Shown: one piece after another, positions 53,925-62,274 of the stretch
Position numbering within the stretch: position 1 is the stretch's first letter
Layout: each line of letters opens with the position of its first letter
NCBI GenBank assembly: GCA_016710625.1
Contig: JADJVK010000019.1
Coordinates: forward strand, 1 to 62,274
From: Saprospiraceae bacterium
Lineage (GTDB): Bacteria > Bacteroidota > Bacteroidia > Chitinophagales > Saprospiraceae
Direction of reading: 5' to 3'
DNA: 62,274 nt
The notes under the pieces: model-generated
Seen by the model: the letters and a program-made list of their open reading frames with translations, nothing else
Databases searched by the model: none
What the model was told of the DNA's origin: nothing
Made by a program: the position numbers and the translations under genes

Positions 53925-55175
53925 ATGAAGTTTCTTATATATGTATTTTTTAGTATTACTTTCATTGTAAATTCTTCTGGAAATATAAATTTTATTGATT
54001 TTGCTAAAGTATCAAATGACTCAATATTATTGGTGGAATTTGGTAAGATAAAAGGGAATCAGCACTTTTATGATCATTGGTCGCCAAAATGGAAATACGA
54101 CCTTCCAAAACAAAATTTTAGTAAAGCTTTACAAACTTTTTTTACTGCGATTGCTTCAATTACTAATAAATCCACTGAGTCCTATTTATTACTGGGCGAT
54201 ATTGCTCATTATTTATACAATCTGGATGAAGATGATTATTTCAATGAAGCTGTAAAATATTATAATTTAGCAATAGAAAATAATGCCTCCGATTATCGAA
54301 ATTATTGGTTTTTAGGTAATCATTTTGCACAGTCAAATGAACCAATTTTAGCAATCGAAAATTTTTCAAAATCAAAAAAACTAGTTCCAAATGACAAACC
54401 AATTGAATTTTGGAATGATTTTGCTTTTGCTGCATATGTAACTAATATGCCTACAACTTGCAGATTTGCAATGGATATGTCTAAAACATTAGGTGGAAAA
54501 CAAAGTGCTTTTGATAAACAATTTGGAAATATAAATGATAAAAGAATAGTTAAGTCAAATAGTAAAAAGTTTTATCTAAAATCCGAAATTTGGGAAATTA
54601 ATAAAAAGGAAATGGTTACTTTCACTTCTAGACCTTTAGGAGCAAAAATTACTATTAACCCAAATTGGCGAATTAATGTTTTAGACTATGTTGATAATCA
54701 AAGTGCATTTATTATTCATCCTCCTTCTATGAAACTTAAAGAAGGAAAAGAAATTGGATATTCTATTGCAATTATGTTTAAATCAGCAAAGGATAAGGAT
54801 AATTTAGCTGACTATTTATCGAGTTTTGTATCATCGATAGAAAATAAAAGTAATATTTCATTTTCAGATAAGTATGAAAATATGATTGCTTATGAAATTA
54901 TAGATAAAACAAAATACTCCGACCAGGGAGGTGGACATATGTATGTAATTGGTATCGAAAGAATGTATCCAAAATACCCTGGTCTATTGTTAGAGGAGCC
55001 CTATTCGATACCAGAGAATGCTAATAAAATGAATAATTATAAGGCAATTGAAAATAAAGACAGATTTAGTGGAAAGATATTTTATGCACTCATTCTTGAT
55101 AGTAGCGAAGCAATTAATGAGCAATCATTAAAGCAATTTAAAACATTTTTTAATGAACAATTAATTATTGAGTAA
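53925..55175 (+). CDS. Secreted TPR-like protein of unknown function
   Basis: A 416-residue exported protein with signal peptide ending VNSSGN. Residues about 60-175 contain TPR-like helical pairs (STESYLLLGDIAHYLYNL, YFNEAVKYYNLAIENNASDY, NYWFLGNHFAQSNEPILAIE). The second half is a separate alpha/beta region (FTSRPLGAKITI, SAFIIHPPSMKLKEGKEIGY, YVIGIERMYPKYPG) that I do not recognise. Codon and amino-acid use (Asn, Lys, Ile, Tyr-rich) is more AT-biased than the flanking core genes. It may be lineage-specific. It is followed by a 21-bp repeat array. Confidence 0.7.
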   Translation: MKFLIYVFFSITFIVNSSGNINFIDFAKVSNDSILLVEFGKIKGNQHFYDHWSPKWKYDLPKQNFSKALQTFFTAIASITNKSTESYLLLGDIAHYLYNLDEDDYFNEAVKYYNLAIENNASDYRNYWFLGNHFAQSNEPILAIENFSKSKKLVPNDKPIEFWNDFAFAAYVTNMPTTCRFAMDMSKTLGGKQSAFDKQFGNINDKRIVKSNSKKFYLKSEIWEINKKEMVTFTSRPLGAKITINPNWRINVLDYVDNQSAFIIHPPSMKLKEGKEIGYSIAIMFKSAKDKDNLADYLSSFVSSIENKSNISFSDKYENMIAYEIIDKTKYSDQGGGHMYVIGIERMYPKYPGLLLEEPYSIPENANKMNNYKAIENKDRFSGKIFYALILDSSEAINEQSLKQFKTFFNEQLIIE

Positions 55176-55205
55176 ACTGGTAATGAACTAATATTTGATT
55201 TTTAG

Positions 55206-55332
55206 AACTCCCTTCCCAATTTATTGAATACAATTCCTACTTTCTTGAATAGCCTTCCCAATTTTTTGAACAGTCTTCCTGATTTATTGTATAGCCATCC
55301 CATTTATTTGTGTTGTCATCAATTTTTCTTGC
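55206..55332 (+). repeat. 21-bp tandem repeat, about six units
   Basis: Units begin at about 55206, 55227, 55248, 55269, 55290 and 55311. They have the consensus AACTCTTCCCAATTTATTG with variants such as AATAGCCTTCCCAATTTTTTG, and each unit ends in TTG. In one plus-strand frame each unit encodes seven residues (NSLPNLL, NTIPTFL, NSLPNFL, NSLPDLL, YSHPIYL, CCHQFFL). Similarity decays downstream, with fainter units to about 55460. It begins right after the stop of the TPR-like gene. No start codon supports a real product, so it is annotated as a repeat. Confidence 0.7.
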
Positions 55333-55510
55333 GTCGTAATAATTTTGAAAAACCTATTTTATTGATAAATAAGTCATTTTTGGGGGCACCAATTATTGTG
55401 ACAAGCCAAATAGTTTGAGGAGTCATCAATATTTCATGTATAGCCATTTTTTTGATTTCTGAAATGATAACTATCTATTATTAATTATGACAATTTTAAA
55501 AAAAAATAAT

Positions 55511-56182
55511 TTATTTATTTTTATCTAATGCTTCTAAAATAAGTTTTGCATTTTCTCGGAAACAATGGTTAGCATACTCATCTGCTACTACTTTTCTTAA
55601 TTCTAGATCATTATTTTTTAGTAGATTAGCAATATAAAATATATTGTTTAATCGATCTTCTCTTTTAATTTGAACTATATTTTTTTGGTCTATATTTTTA
55701 AATCTTTCGTCATTATTATATTTAAGAGAATTAAAAAAATTGCAGTCGTATAGTTCTTTATTCTGAAGTAAGTAATCACCAAAAAAACGTCTGAAATATC
55801 CATAACCAATACAACTATAAGATTTGGGTTCTCCTTTGTAATTTACATTTCTGTTAAATAATAAAAAATCTTTTTGGTTAATTGAGTAAGTAAGTTAAAA
55901 TTTTTTTCAAAGTCGAATATATAAGAACAAACAAACCCATTTATCATATTGGTTTTTATGTTTCTTTTAATATTTTCGTCATTTAATTTATTAATTATTT
56001 TATTTTCAAATCTTATATTCGAACAAATTATAAAAAGCTATCCAACATCATTTTCATCATGAGGGTAGATTATATTCTCCAGGTTTCAATATTGGTTCAG
56101 TTAATTCTACTGATCTAAGTTTTACTTGACTAAAAAGCGATATTTGAGAAAAAATTAAGAAAAGTATAGTTGAAATTCTCAT
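55511..56182 (-). pseudogene. Decayed tandem paralogue of the secreted protein at 56184
   Basis: The minus strand opens with ATG at 56180-56182 and a signal peptide (ILFLIFSQISLFSQ), then hits a stop after NLPS near 56060. The matching sequence resumes in other frames: RFENKIINKLNDENIK, then DFLLFNRNVNYKGEPKSYSC. It closes with LRKVVADEYANHCFRENAKL and EALDKNK ending at 55511. The intact neighbour has ENKIISIISDNNENRN, VNVSGEQKSF, LRKVVADEYANDCYRKNAKL and EALDKNK. This is therefore a tandem duplicate with at least two frameshifts and stops. The two copies are separated by one base. Confidence 0.8.
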
Positions 56183-56183
56183 G

Positions 56184-56846
56184 TTATTTGTTTTTATCCA
56201 ATGCTTCTAATAAAAGTTTTGCATTTTTTCTGTAACAATCGTTAGCATACTCATCTGCTACAACTTTTCTTAAATCTAGTTCATGATCTTTTAAAAGATT
56301 AGCAACATAAAATATATTTTTATTCTTATCTTCAATTTTTATTTGTTCAATAGTTTTGATATTTTGATTTTTAAATCTACAATCATTATTGATATATAAT
56401 AAATTGAAAAAATCACAATCATAAAACTCATTATTATTAATTAGAAAACTAACTAAATGTGATTTAAATAATGGATTTATTAAATTAAACGATTTCTGTT
56501 CACCTGAAACATTCACATTTGTAGGAAATAAAAAATAATCATTTTTAATTTTATTTACTAATAATGCCATTCTTGTATAATGTGCTATTGTAATTGTCTT
56601 TAGATAATTCTTTAACAAATAATTCTTAGGGTTTCTATTTTCATTATTATCGGAAATAATTGAAATTATTTTATTTTCAATATTTACAAAATTAGCCAAT
56701 AATTGATTGAAACTATCAATTTGAATAGAATCTTGATGATTATATTTTGGTTTGTCACCATAATTAAGATTGATAGGTACCTCATCAATTGCTTGACTAA
56801 ATAATACAAAATGTGATATTATTATCACAAAATTATAAATTTTCAA
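56184..56846 (-). CDS. Secreted protein of unknown function, intact copy of a tandem pair
   Basis: A 220-residue exported protein (signal segment IYNFVIIISHFVLFSQ). It seems to start at a TTG (56844-56846) since no ATG is in frame before the signal peptide. The mature protein is very rich in Asn, Lys and Ile. The C-terminal half is conserved with the decayed copy: FYDCDFFNLLYINNDCRFKN, IFYVANLLKDHELDLRKVVA and DEYANDCYRKNAKLLLEALD. No domain is recognised. The duplicate next door suggests a lineage-specific, rapidly changing family. Confidence 0.65.
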   Translation of the reverse strand: MKIYNFVIIISHFVLFSQAIDEVPINLNYGDKPKYNHQDSIQIDSFNQLLANFVNIENKIISIISDNNENRNPKNYLLKNYLKTITIAHYTRMALLVNKIKNDYFLFPTNVNVSGEQKSFNLINPLFKSHLVSFLINNNEFYDCDFFNLLYINNDCRFKNQNIKTIEQIKIEDKNKNIFYVANLLKDHELDLRKVVADEYANDCYRKNAKLLLEALDKNK

Positions 56847-56861
56847 TCGATTAAAAATCTT

Positions 56862-57111
56862 TTACTTTATTTTATTAAGTATATCAGTTGGAATTTCTTT
56901 AACCCTAAAATAATATGAATCTCCTACATTGAAATTTTTCAAACCTTTATTTATATCTACTTTTTATATTTTTATCTTTAATAGTTCATGTCCAATTAAT
57001 TAATGTTGAACTTGAAGCAACTATTTTACATCCTACACCATTTGAATTTTTATAATCAAGATTAAAATTATACTCAGCAACTGACAAACGAATAAATGGA
57101 AAGAAACACAT
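56862..57111 (-). pseudogene. Remnant of a small gene upstream of the tandem pair
   Basis: From ATG 57109-57111 the minus strand reads MCFFPFIRLSVAEYNFNLDY through SSSTLINWT, then stops. After two frame changes it continues as ELLKIKI and then VDINKGLKNFNVGDSYYFRV, KEIPTDILNKIK and TAA at 56862. The pieces form a plausible short beta-rich protein of about 80 residues broken by small indels. It lies 15 bp upstream of the intact tandem copy and on the same strand. Decay and sequencing errors cannot be told apart here. Confidence 0.55.
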
Positions 57112-57361
57112 TTGAATATAGATCGAATATATAATTTCAAGGATTTCATATGATTAGTGTATTTATAATGAGTTTCAAGATAAGATTGATTTTTATTTTT
57201 ACAAAGTATTTAACATTTTTTATCAAAAATTATACTATAATATTTGGCTTGAATTTTTGAAGCTTAATTTTTGTAAGACATAATTAATAAGTAAATTGTT
57301 AGTAAACTTTATATTTTTTAATCTATTTAAAATTTGAAATAAAATAGTTTTAGATAATGCC

Positions 57362-58951
57362 CTAAAAACCACTCAAAGCACAATTAATTTTTCTAAAAGC
57401 TCTACAAAATCCCTTAGGCATCACTTTAAACAAATTGGTTTTGGCTCTTTTGGTCCAATTCACTTTGTCGTCTGGATTCCATTCCAATGTGGTGTGCCAG
57501 GAGTTTTCTGGCTTAAATTCTATTTCCATCCCTTTTTGAACCCTTTGGGCTAAAGTTTTATTTTTGACAATTGTTATACATTCCGTATTCAAATTGGCAC
57601 TCCTTGGATCGAGGTTGAAGGTGCCGATAACGGCTATTTTTCCGTCCACCACCATTGATTTGGCATGCAAACCAAAGATAGGGGTGTAGTTCATTTCTTT
57701 TTGCAATGCTCCTGTCATGATTTTAAACCGCTCCGCCGCATCGGGTCTGAATTCATAGATTTCTACTCCAGTTCTCAGCAATGATGCCCTATCTTTTTGA
57801 TAGCCACCAAATGCCTGTACGTTATCAGTGGAGGCGAGACTATTGGTCAAAATCCTTATTTTTACACCTTTTGATGTAGCTGTCTTGAATAGGCTTCTAC
57901 TCAATTCTGTCGTAATCAAATAAGGAGACTGAATATCAATACTTTCTTTTGCATTTTGTACCAATTCGATTAATGCATTCGTTGTGTTTCCGCCGCCTTT
58001 TAGCCCTTTTTTTGTTTTGTTTTTGCCCGGAATATCCGAAATAAATTGGATGCTATCGCTCCAAATCAGTGCACCGGAGGATTGTATTTTCTCGAAAGTT
58101 TGTGGTAGATTTTGGATTCTTGTTCTGACTTGGGGCCAAAAATTATTAGGATTGCAAGCATATTGGTGCAATAATTCAAAATTTGGAGGGGTTGTTTGTT
58201 TCGATTGAATTACTTGAGAAACAGGGATACTCAGCGGACTTTCCCAAAATTGATTAAAAGAATTTTGTACCTCCTGACCGATTTTGCCTAAAAGTAAAAT
58301 GTCTCGATCCCTAAAATTATATTCATGATCATAATCAAAATATTCGTCAGCAATATTTCTGCCACCTGTGATGACCACTTTACCATCCACAATAAAGGTT
58401 TTATTGTGCATTCGTTGGTTGAATCCTCTAAAATCTTTTGCAATTTTCACTAGTTTCTGACCTATGTTTTTACCTAAATTTGCCCCTGGATTATAGATTT
58501 TTATTTCAATATTTTCATGATTATCCAAAGTCATAATATCTTCAGGATCGGCTTCCACCATGATATCATCCACTAATATTCTAACCTTTATCCCTTTGTC
58601 GGCAGCTCTCACCAGATAATCACATGCTATCAACCCTACATTGTCTACAGAAAATATAAAATATTGAATATCAATGGATTTTTCGGCATGTTCGCTCAAC
58701 CAAGCTCTAGCAATCATCGAGCCATCACCATCTTCTAACACATAAGCACCAGATTTGGAGTTCATTATGGTATCAAAATTGTGAAAAACTTGAGATAGTT
58801 TGGCAGAATCGGAGCAGTGAATTTTTTCACAGAAATCAAAATATTTTGCTTTAATATGTTTTACTTCAGTTTTACAACTGCAAAAAATCAAAAAAAGAGC
58901 GGCTATAAGTGAAAACTTAATTTGGAAATATTTTATTTGAGAATCTTTCAA
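57362..58951 (-). CDS. Phospholipase D family lipoprotein (ClsC-like)
   Basis: A 529-residue lipoprotein (lipobox ending FCSC) starting at a TTG. It holds two PLD HKD motifs: MHNKTFIVDGKVVITGGRN (about 183-201) and LHAKSMVVDGKIAVIGTFN (about 430-448). Each has the H, K and D of the catalytic site, and the gap between them is typical of ClsC/YmdC-like phosphatidyl transferases. Cardiolipin synthesis is one possibility; a phosphodiesterase acting on other lipids or nucleic acid is another. It is anchored outside the cytoplasm, unlike cytoplasmic ClsC. It is monocistronic, with a -7-like TAATTTTG on the minus strand at 58972-58965. Confidence 0.85.
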   Translation of the reverse strand: MKDSQIKYFQIKFSLIAALFLIFCSCKTEVKHIKAKYFDFCEKIHCSDSAKLSQVFHNFDTIMNSKSGAYVLEDGDGSMIARAWLSEHAEKSIDIQYFIFSVDNVGLIACDYLVRAADKGIKVRILVDDIMVEADPEDIMTLDNHENIEIKIYNPGANLGKNIGQKLVKIAKDFRGFNQRMHNKTFIVDGKVVITGGRNIADEYFDYDHEYNFRDRDILLLGKIGQEVQNSFNQFWESPLSIPVSQVIQSKQTTPPNFELLHQYACNPNNFWPQVRTRIQNLPQTFEKIQSSGALIWSDSIQFISDIPGKNKTKKGLKGGGNTTNALIELVQNAKESIDIQSPYLITTELSRSLFKTATSKGVKIRILTNSLASTDNVQAFGGYQKDRASLLRTGVEIYEFRPDAAERFKIMTGALQKEMNYTPIFGLHAKSMVVDGKIAVIGTFNLDPRSANLNTECITIVKNKTLAQRVQKGMEIEFKPENSWHTTLEWNPDDKVNWTKRAKTNLFKVMPKGFCRAFRKINCALSGF

Positions 58952-59015
58952 ATGGATTTTTTTCCAAAATTAAATTTTTTTTGATTAAATGAAAAGTAAA
59001 TTAAAAAATATGTAA

Positions 59016-59228
59016 TTACAAAGACACTTCTTTTTCAATTGCTTGTTGAACAAATTGGTTCAATGACTTCCCTTCAATTAGTGCCTTTTCAAATGCTTTT
59101 ACATGTAATTCTGGAGAAATTCTGATATTGAATGAACCTTTAAATGATTTCATAGGTTCTTTACCAACTTCTTTACAAAGCTCAATATAGTCATCTACTG
59201 CTTCTTCAAAAAAAAAGTTGTTTGCCAA
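59016..59228 (-). pseudogene. hicB: HicB family antitoxin, N-terminally truncated
   Basis: A 70-residue frame beginning at a TTG, with no upstream domain. It matches the C-terminal half of HicB antitoxins: FEEAVDDYIELCKEVGKEP, SFKGSFNIRISPELHVKAFE and EGKSLNQFVQQAIEKE, the last forming the ribbon-helix-helix DNA-binding part. The usual HicB N-terminal domain of about 45 residues is missing. A nine-T tract in the coding strand (plus 59205-59215) is next to the break. No hicA toxin gene is present. It is probably a remnant. Confidence 0.7.
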
Positions 59229-59285
59229 ATAATTATATTAGATCAAAGAAAACTCTAGTCTATTAAATTGAATAGCAATAAATTT

Positions 59286-59885
59286 TTACTTCAAATTAAA
59301 ACAAAGCCCAACGCCAATGTTGGGATTTCCAAAGGATGTTTTCAAAGTGGGACGAATACTCATGGAAAGGTCGTCGGAAATATCGAATGATTTCATATGG
59401 GCATCTACAAAGGCATCCACACCAATTGCTGCATAGGATATAAATGCCCACAAATAACTTTGCTCCAAATAATATCGATATTGATCTCTATAAAATTTAA
59501 CGGAGGTAACACTTAAATTTGGATAATTGACTGGTGCCTTTTTTTCAATTGTCAATAAATAGTCTGATTGCAATCCTCTGTAAGTCTTTGTGTTGTCCAC
59601 TATAAAATAGGTAAATGTGCCGACTAAGCCAGCTACAATTGGCAATTTCCAATACTTTTTGTTGTAAACCTGACCAGCTCCAGGCAGTATGGCAGATAGT
59701 AATAATGCTTTTTTGGGAGAAGGATATGGGGCATTCCAAAAATTCTTCTTCCCTTTTTTTGTAACCAATGTATCTTTTGCTACTCCAGTAGTATCTTTTA
59801 AATTGCGAATAATCAACGAGTCTTTTTGAGAAAAACAAGTGATTACAACAATAAAAACCAACAAAATGGATAGGCAATACTTCAT
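59286..59885 (-). CDS. DUF5683 membrane-associated protein
   Basis: A 199-residue protein with a signal peptide (VITCFSQ) and DUF5683 features: YPSPKKALLLSAILPGAGQV, YNKKYWKLPIVAGLVGTFTY, and a second membrane segment LWAFISYAAIGVDAFVDAHM. The C-terminus (RPTLKTSFGNPNIGVGLCFN) looks like a short outer-membrane strand pair. The order parA-parB-DUF5683 is common in Bacteroidota and links the family to cell-envelope or division functions by neighbourhood only. It starts 13 nt after parB ends. Confidence 0.85.
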   Translation of the reverse strand: MKYCLSILLVFIVVITCFSQKDSLIIRNLKDTTGVAKDTLVTKKGKKNFWNAPYPSPKKALLLSAILPGAGQVYNKKYWKLPIVAGLVGTFTYFIVDNTKTYRGLQSDYLLTIEKKAPVNYPNLSVTSVKFYRDQYRYYLEQSYLWAFISYAAIGVDAFVDAHMKSFDISDDLSMSIRPTLKTSFGNPNIGVGLCFNLK

Positions 59886-59898
59886 TAAAAGTTACATT

Positions 59899-60804
59899 TT
59901 AGTTATCTCCATCTAAAACGTCTAACAATCGATTTAATTCATTGTCAGAGCCAAATTTTATTAAAATTTCTCCAATTCCGCTACCTTTTAGCTTTAACTG
60001 AACTTTTGTACCCAGTTTATGACTTAATTCATCCTGAATATTTCTGTAAATATCTGGCAAAGAATTGTTGTTTTTTAACTTGCTTTTGTTTCCTTTTTGC
60101 TCATTGTATTTTCGAATCAAATCCTCAACTGCTCTAACCGAAAGCTCTTCTTTAGTTATCTGCCTGAAAAGCATCAATTGCAAAGCAATATCATTCACAC
60201 CCACCAAAGCTCTGGCATGTCCCATACTGATTTTATTCAGTTTGATGGCTTGCTGAATTTCTGGATTCAATTTCAAAAGTCGAAGATAATTGGTAATGGT
60301 ACTTCTCTTTTTACCAACTCTATCCGACATACTTTCATGAGTAATATTACATTCATCCACCAATCTTTGATAAGTAATCGCAATTTCGATTGCATTCAAA
60401 TCTTCCCTTTGAATGTTTTCTACCAATGCCATTTCCAACATCCCTTGGTCATCAGCGATACGAATATAAGCTGGAATTTCAGTCAACCCAGCTAGTCTCG
60501 CTGCTCTCGTTCTTCTTTCTCCAGAAATGAGCTGATATTGCTTATCATTGAGTCGCCTAACAGTGATAGGTTGTATCAAACCGTAGGTTTTGATGGAATC
60601 AGATAATTCTGCCAATGCATCATCATCAAAATCTTTTCTTGGCTGAAAAGGATTCACTTCCACAGCTGCTACTGGAATCATCGCTACACTACTGCTCAGC
60701 TCACGAACAACTTCTTCTGGATTGTCTTTGATCTCTTCATCAATATTATTAAGTAATGCACGAATACCTTTACCTAATTCGAAATTTCCCTTTTTCTTAC
60801 TCAC
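59899..60804 (-). CDS. parB: Chromosome-partitioning protein ParB
   Basis: A 301-residue ParB that binds parS sites and, with ParA, segregates the origin region. It starts at a GTG (60802-60804) with KKKGNFELGKGIRALL. The N-terminal CTPase/ParB domain has IPVAAVEVNPFQPRKDFDD, LIQPITVRRLNDKQYQLISG and GERRTRAARLAG. The central helix-turn-helix has MSDRVGKKRSTITNYLRLL and ISMGHARALVGV. The C-terminal dimerisation part is present. No parS-like palindrome was seen in the window. It follows parA by 36 nt. Confidence 0.95.
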   Translation of the reverse strand: MSKKKGNFELGKGIRALLNNIDEEIKDNPEEVVRELSSSVAMIPVAAVEVNPFQPRKDFDDDALAELSDSIKTYGLIQPITVRRLNDKQYQLISGERRTRAARLAGLTEIPAYIRIADDQGMLEMALVENIQREDLNAIEIAITYQRLVDECNITHESMSDRVGKKRSTITNYLRLLKLNPEIQQAIKLNKISMGHARALVGVNDIALQLMLFRQITKEELSVRAVEDLIRKYNEQKGNKSKLKNNNSLPDIYRNIQDELSHKLGTKVQLKLKGSGIGEILIKFGSDNELNRLLDVLDGDN

Positions 60805-60840
60805 TTTTTAAAATATAATGGGTGAAAATATTATTAATAA

Positions 60841-61644
60841 TTAGACACTTGCCTTTTTAGAAACACCAGTTTTTTTAACTTTTTTGTTTCTTTTCAAAAA
60901 CTCTTGAGCTAAATTGAGGAAGTTGGTCGTTCCTTTGCAAGCTGCATCGTACATCAACACTGGCTGGTGCATATTCGGAGCCTCTGCAATTCTACTATTT
61001 CTATGAATTACAGTTTCATACACATAATCTTTGATGTTTGTTTTTACTTCATTCATCACCAAATTTGCCAATCGCAATCTTGCATCAAACATGGAAAGTA
61101 AAATTCCTTCAATTTCTAATTCGGGATTCAATTGCTTTTTCACCAAATTGATGGTATTTTTCAATTTACTCAATCCTTCCAAGGAAAATATTTCACATTG
61201 AACTGGAATCAAAACACTATTAGCAGCTGTCAAAGCATTTACGGTAACTAAACCTAAAGAAGGTTGACAATCAATAATCATGAAATCATAATTATTTTGA
61301 ACAGGCTCTAATAAATCTCTTAGGATAAATTCTCTTCTCATCTTGCTCACCAATTCCATTTCTGCACCAACTAAATCAATATGTGCTGGTAGAACATCCA
61401 AATTGGGTGTTTCGCTGCTGACGATTGCATCTGCTACTGGAACATCACTGACCAAACAATCATAAATTGTATAATCATCATCATTGGTGAAAACACCAAC
61501 ACCACTTGATGCATTAGCCTGAGGATCAGCATCAATTAATAATACTTTATAATCTAAAATCGCCAAACAAGCCGACAAATTAATTGCTGTAGTTGTTTTT
61601 CCGACGCCACCTTTTTGATTTGCAATGGTGATAACTTTTGCCAT
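60841..61644 (-). CDS. parA: Chromosome-partitioning ATPase ParA (Soj)
   Basis: A 267-residue Walker-type ATPase. The deviant Walker A motif KGGVGKTTTAINLSA is at about 10-24 and DADPQANASSG follows. Further segments are the Walker B strand YDFMIIDCQPSLGLVTVNAL and IPVQCEIFSLEGLSKLKNTI. A basic C-terminal tail (KRNKKVKKTGVSKKASV) extends beyond the core and may help non-specific DNA binding. It heads the parA-parB-DUF5683 operon, with a promoter match at 61736-61769. Confidence 0.95.
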   Translation of the reverse strand: MAKVITIANQKGGVGKTTTAINLSACLAILDYKVLLIDADPQANASSGVGVFTNDDDYTIYDCLVSDVPVADAIVSSETPNLDVLPAHIDLVGAEMELVSKMRREFILRDLLEPVQNNYDFMIIDCQPSLGLVTVNALTAANSVLIPVQCEIFSLEGLSKLKNTINLVKKQLNPELEIEGILLSMFDARLRLANLVMNEVKTNIKDYVYETVIHRNSRIAEAPNMHQPVLMYDAACKGTTNFLNLAQEFLKRNKKVKKTGVSKKASV

Positions 61645-61735
61645 AATATTGTATATCAGATTTTAAATGTGCTTCTAATAAGTTATAAATTGTTTAAAAA
61701 CAGTAATTTATGTATTAATGTTTAAAAATAACCCG

Positions 61736-61769
61736 CAAAATTAAGCTTTTTTTACATATCTTTACTCAA
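61736..61769 (-). promoter_or_regulatory. Promoter of the parA operon
   Basis: On the minus strand, TTG (61769-61767), 23 bp, then TAATTTTG (61743-61736) fit the consensus at its long limit. The -33 part lies inside the end of hutU. The leader would be about 85 nt. Confidence 0.48.
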
Positions 61770-62274
61770 TATGTCGGAATAAACATTTTCCAATAAATTT
61801 TCATCCACCAAATTTGGTAAGGTTACTTTTAGTTCAGGATTGGCTGCCATTGCTCTTTTGATTGCAAAAATCGCTTCTTTGTTTCTTGCCCAACTTCTTC
61901 TGGAAATACCATTATTTACATCCCAAAACAACATAGAAGTTAAGTTTTCCTCAGCTTCTTTGCTACCATCTAATACCATACCGAAGCCACCATTGATCAC
62001 TTCTCCCCATCCAACTCCTCCACCATTGTGTATAGAAACCCAAGTTGCCCCTCTAAAAGAATCGCCAATAACATTATGTATCGCCATATCTGCCGTAAAA
62101 CGACTGCCATCATAAATATTAGAAGTTTCTCTAAACGGAGAATCTGTTCCTGAAACATCGTGGTGGTCCCTTCCTAAAACTATTGGACCTTTCAACTCAC
62201 CAGATTTTATGGCGTCATTAAAGGCTTTGCTATCAGAATTCTTCCTTCTGCATCAGCATATAAAATTCTAGATT
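61752..62274 (-). pseudogene. hutU: Urocanate hydratase, C-terminal part, frameshifted and cut by the window edge
   Basis: HutU hydrates urocanate in histidine degradation. The visible C-terminus has GPIVLGRDHHDVSGTDSPFR, the NAD-site region GATWVSIHNGGGVGWGEVIN and RRSWARNKEAIFAIKRA. Upstream, the minus strand encodes SRILYADAEGRILIAKP in another frame. Adding one A to the AAA near 62226 (GCAAAGCC to GCAAAAGCC) gives GRILIAKAFNDAIKSGELKG, joining the two parts. The remainder lies beyond the right edge. No other hut gene is in the window. Confidence 0.82.

Noticed and set aside
55206..55460. CRISPR array
   Set aside because: Units are directly adjacent with no spacers, and there are no cas genes.
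59016..59228. HicB as part of an active toxin-antitoxin pair
   Set aside because: The antitoxin lacks its N-terminal half, starts at a TTG and has no hicA neighbour.
61645..61751. parS site near parAB
   Set aside because: No TGTTTCACGTGAAACA-like palindrome was found; the TTTAAAAACA string near 61691 does not match.

Overview
The window is a piece of chromosome from an AT-rich member of the Bacteroidota. The evidence is SusC/SusD proteins, type IX secretion (T9SS) C-terminal sorting domains, LamG and F5/8 carbohydrate-binding lipoproteins, DUF4159, DUF5522, DUF5683, DUF6580 and DUF6624 families, Bacteroidota promoter motifs (TTG-N17-23-TAnnTTTG), and no Shine-Dalgarno usage. Gene content suggests the Saprospiria/Chitinophagia side of the phylum, but this is not proven. 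No rRNA, tRNA, CRISPR array or insertion sequence was seen.

Layout. 1-8 kb: housekeeping genes (a coiled-coil protein, asd, an FKBP lipoprotein, nrnA, ndk, then a methyltransferase/PAP2/ZIP run). 8.1-13 kb: a compact shikimate operon (pabA/trpG-like, aroB, aroA, aroC, LuxE-like). 13.2-17.7 kb: DUF4159, rsmE, an EVE protein, a broken T9SS protein with a PA domain, and DedA. 17.7-29.9 kb: a polysaccharide utilisation locus (SusC, SusD, LamG lipoprotein, GH144-like glucanase, EEP phosphatase, GH43-like, GH3), preceded by pfkB. The GH144-like plus GH3 pair points to beta-1,2-glucan. 31-46.6 kb: metabolic and nucleic-acid genes, including a TalC aldolase fused to CBS domains, glyA, a RecB-family nuclease, an Lrp regulator and trmN6. 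46.8-53.5 kb: a duplicated beta-helix T9SS protein and a TonB-dependent receptor. 53.9-57.1 kb: lineage-specific secreted proteins, a 21-bp tandem repeat and a decaying tandem duplicate. 57.4-62.3 kb: a PLD lipoprotein, a truncated HicB, DUF5683-parB-parA, and a partial hutU.

The most interesting signal is in two promoters, those of the beta-helix protein (start 50133) and the TonB receptor (start 53441). Each carries four TTAACA-like hexamers at an exact 11-bp period, 12 bp upstream of a CTTTG element. This architecture resembles a PHO box bound by an OmpR/PhoB-family regulator. It implies that the two genes form one co-regulated, possibly phosphate-responsive, cell-surface system.

A caution on sequence quality. 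Four conserved genes (asd, trmN6, the RecB-like nuclease and hutU) are each split by one apparent single-base indel. A T9SS protein has several frame changes in about 100 bp, and another has an in-frame TAG. Intact reading frames on both sides suggest residual assembly errors in at least some of these, so they are annotated as single frameshifted genes.
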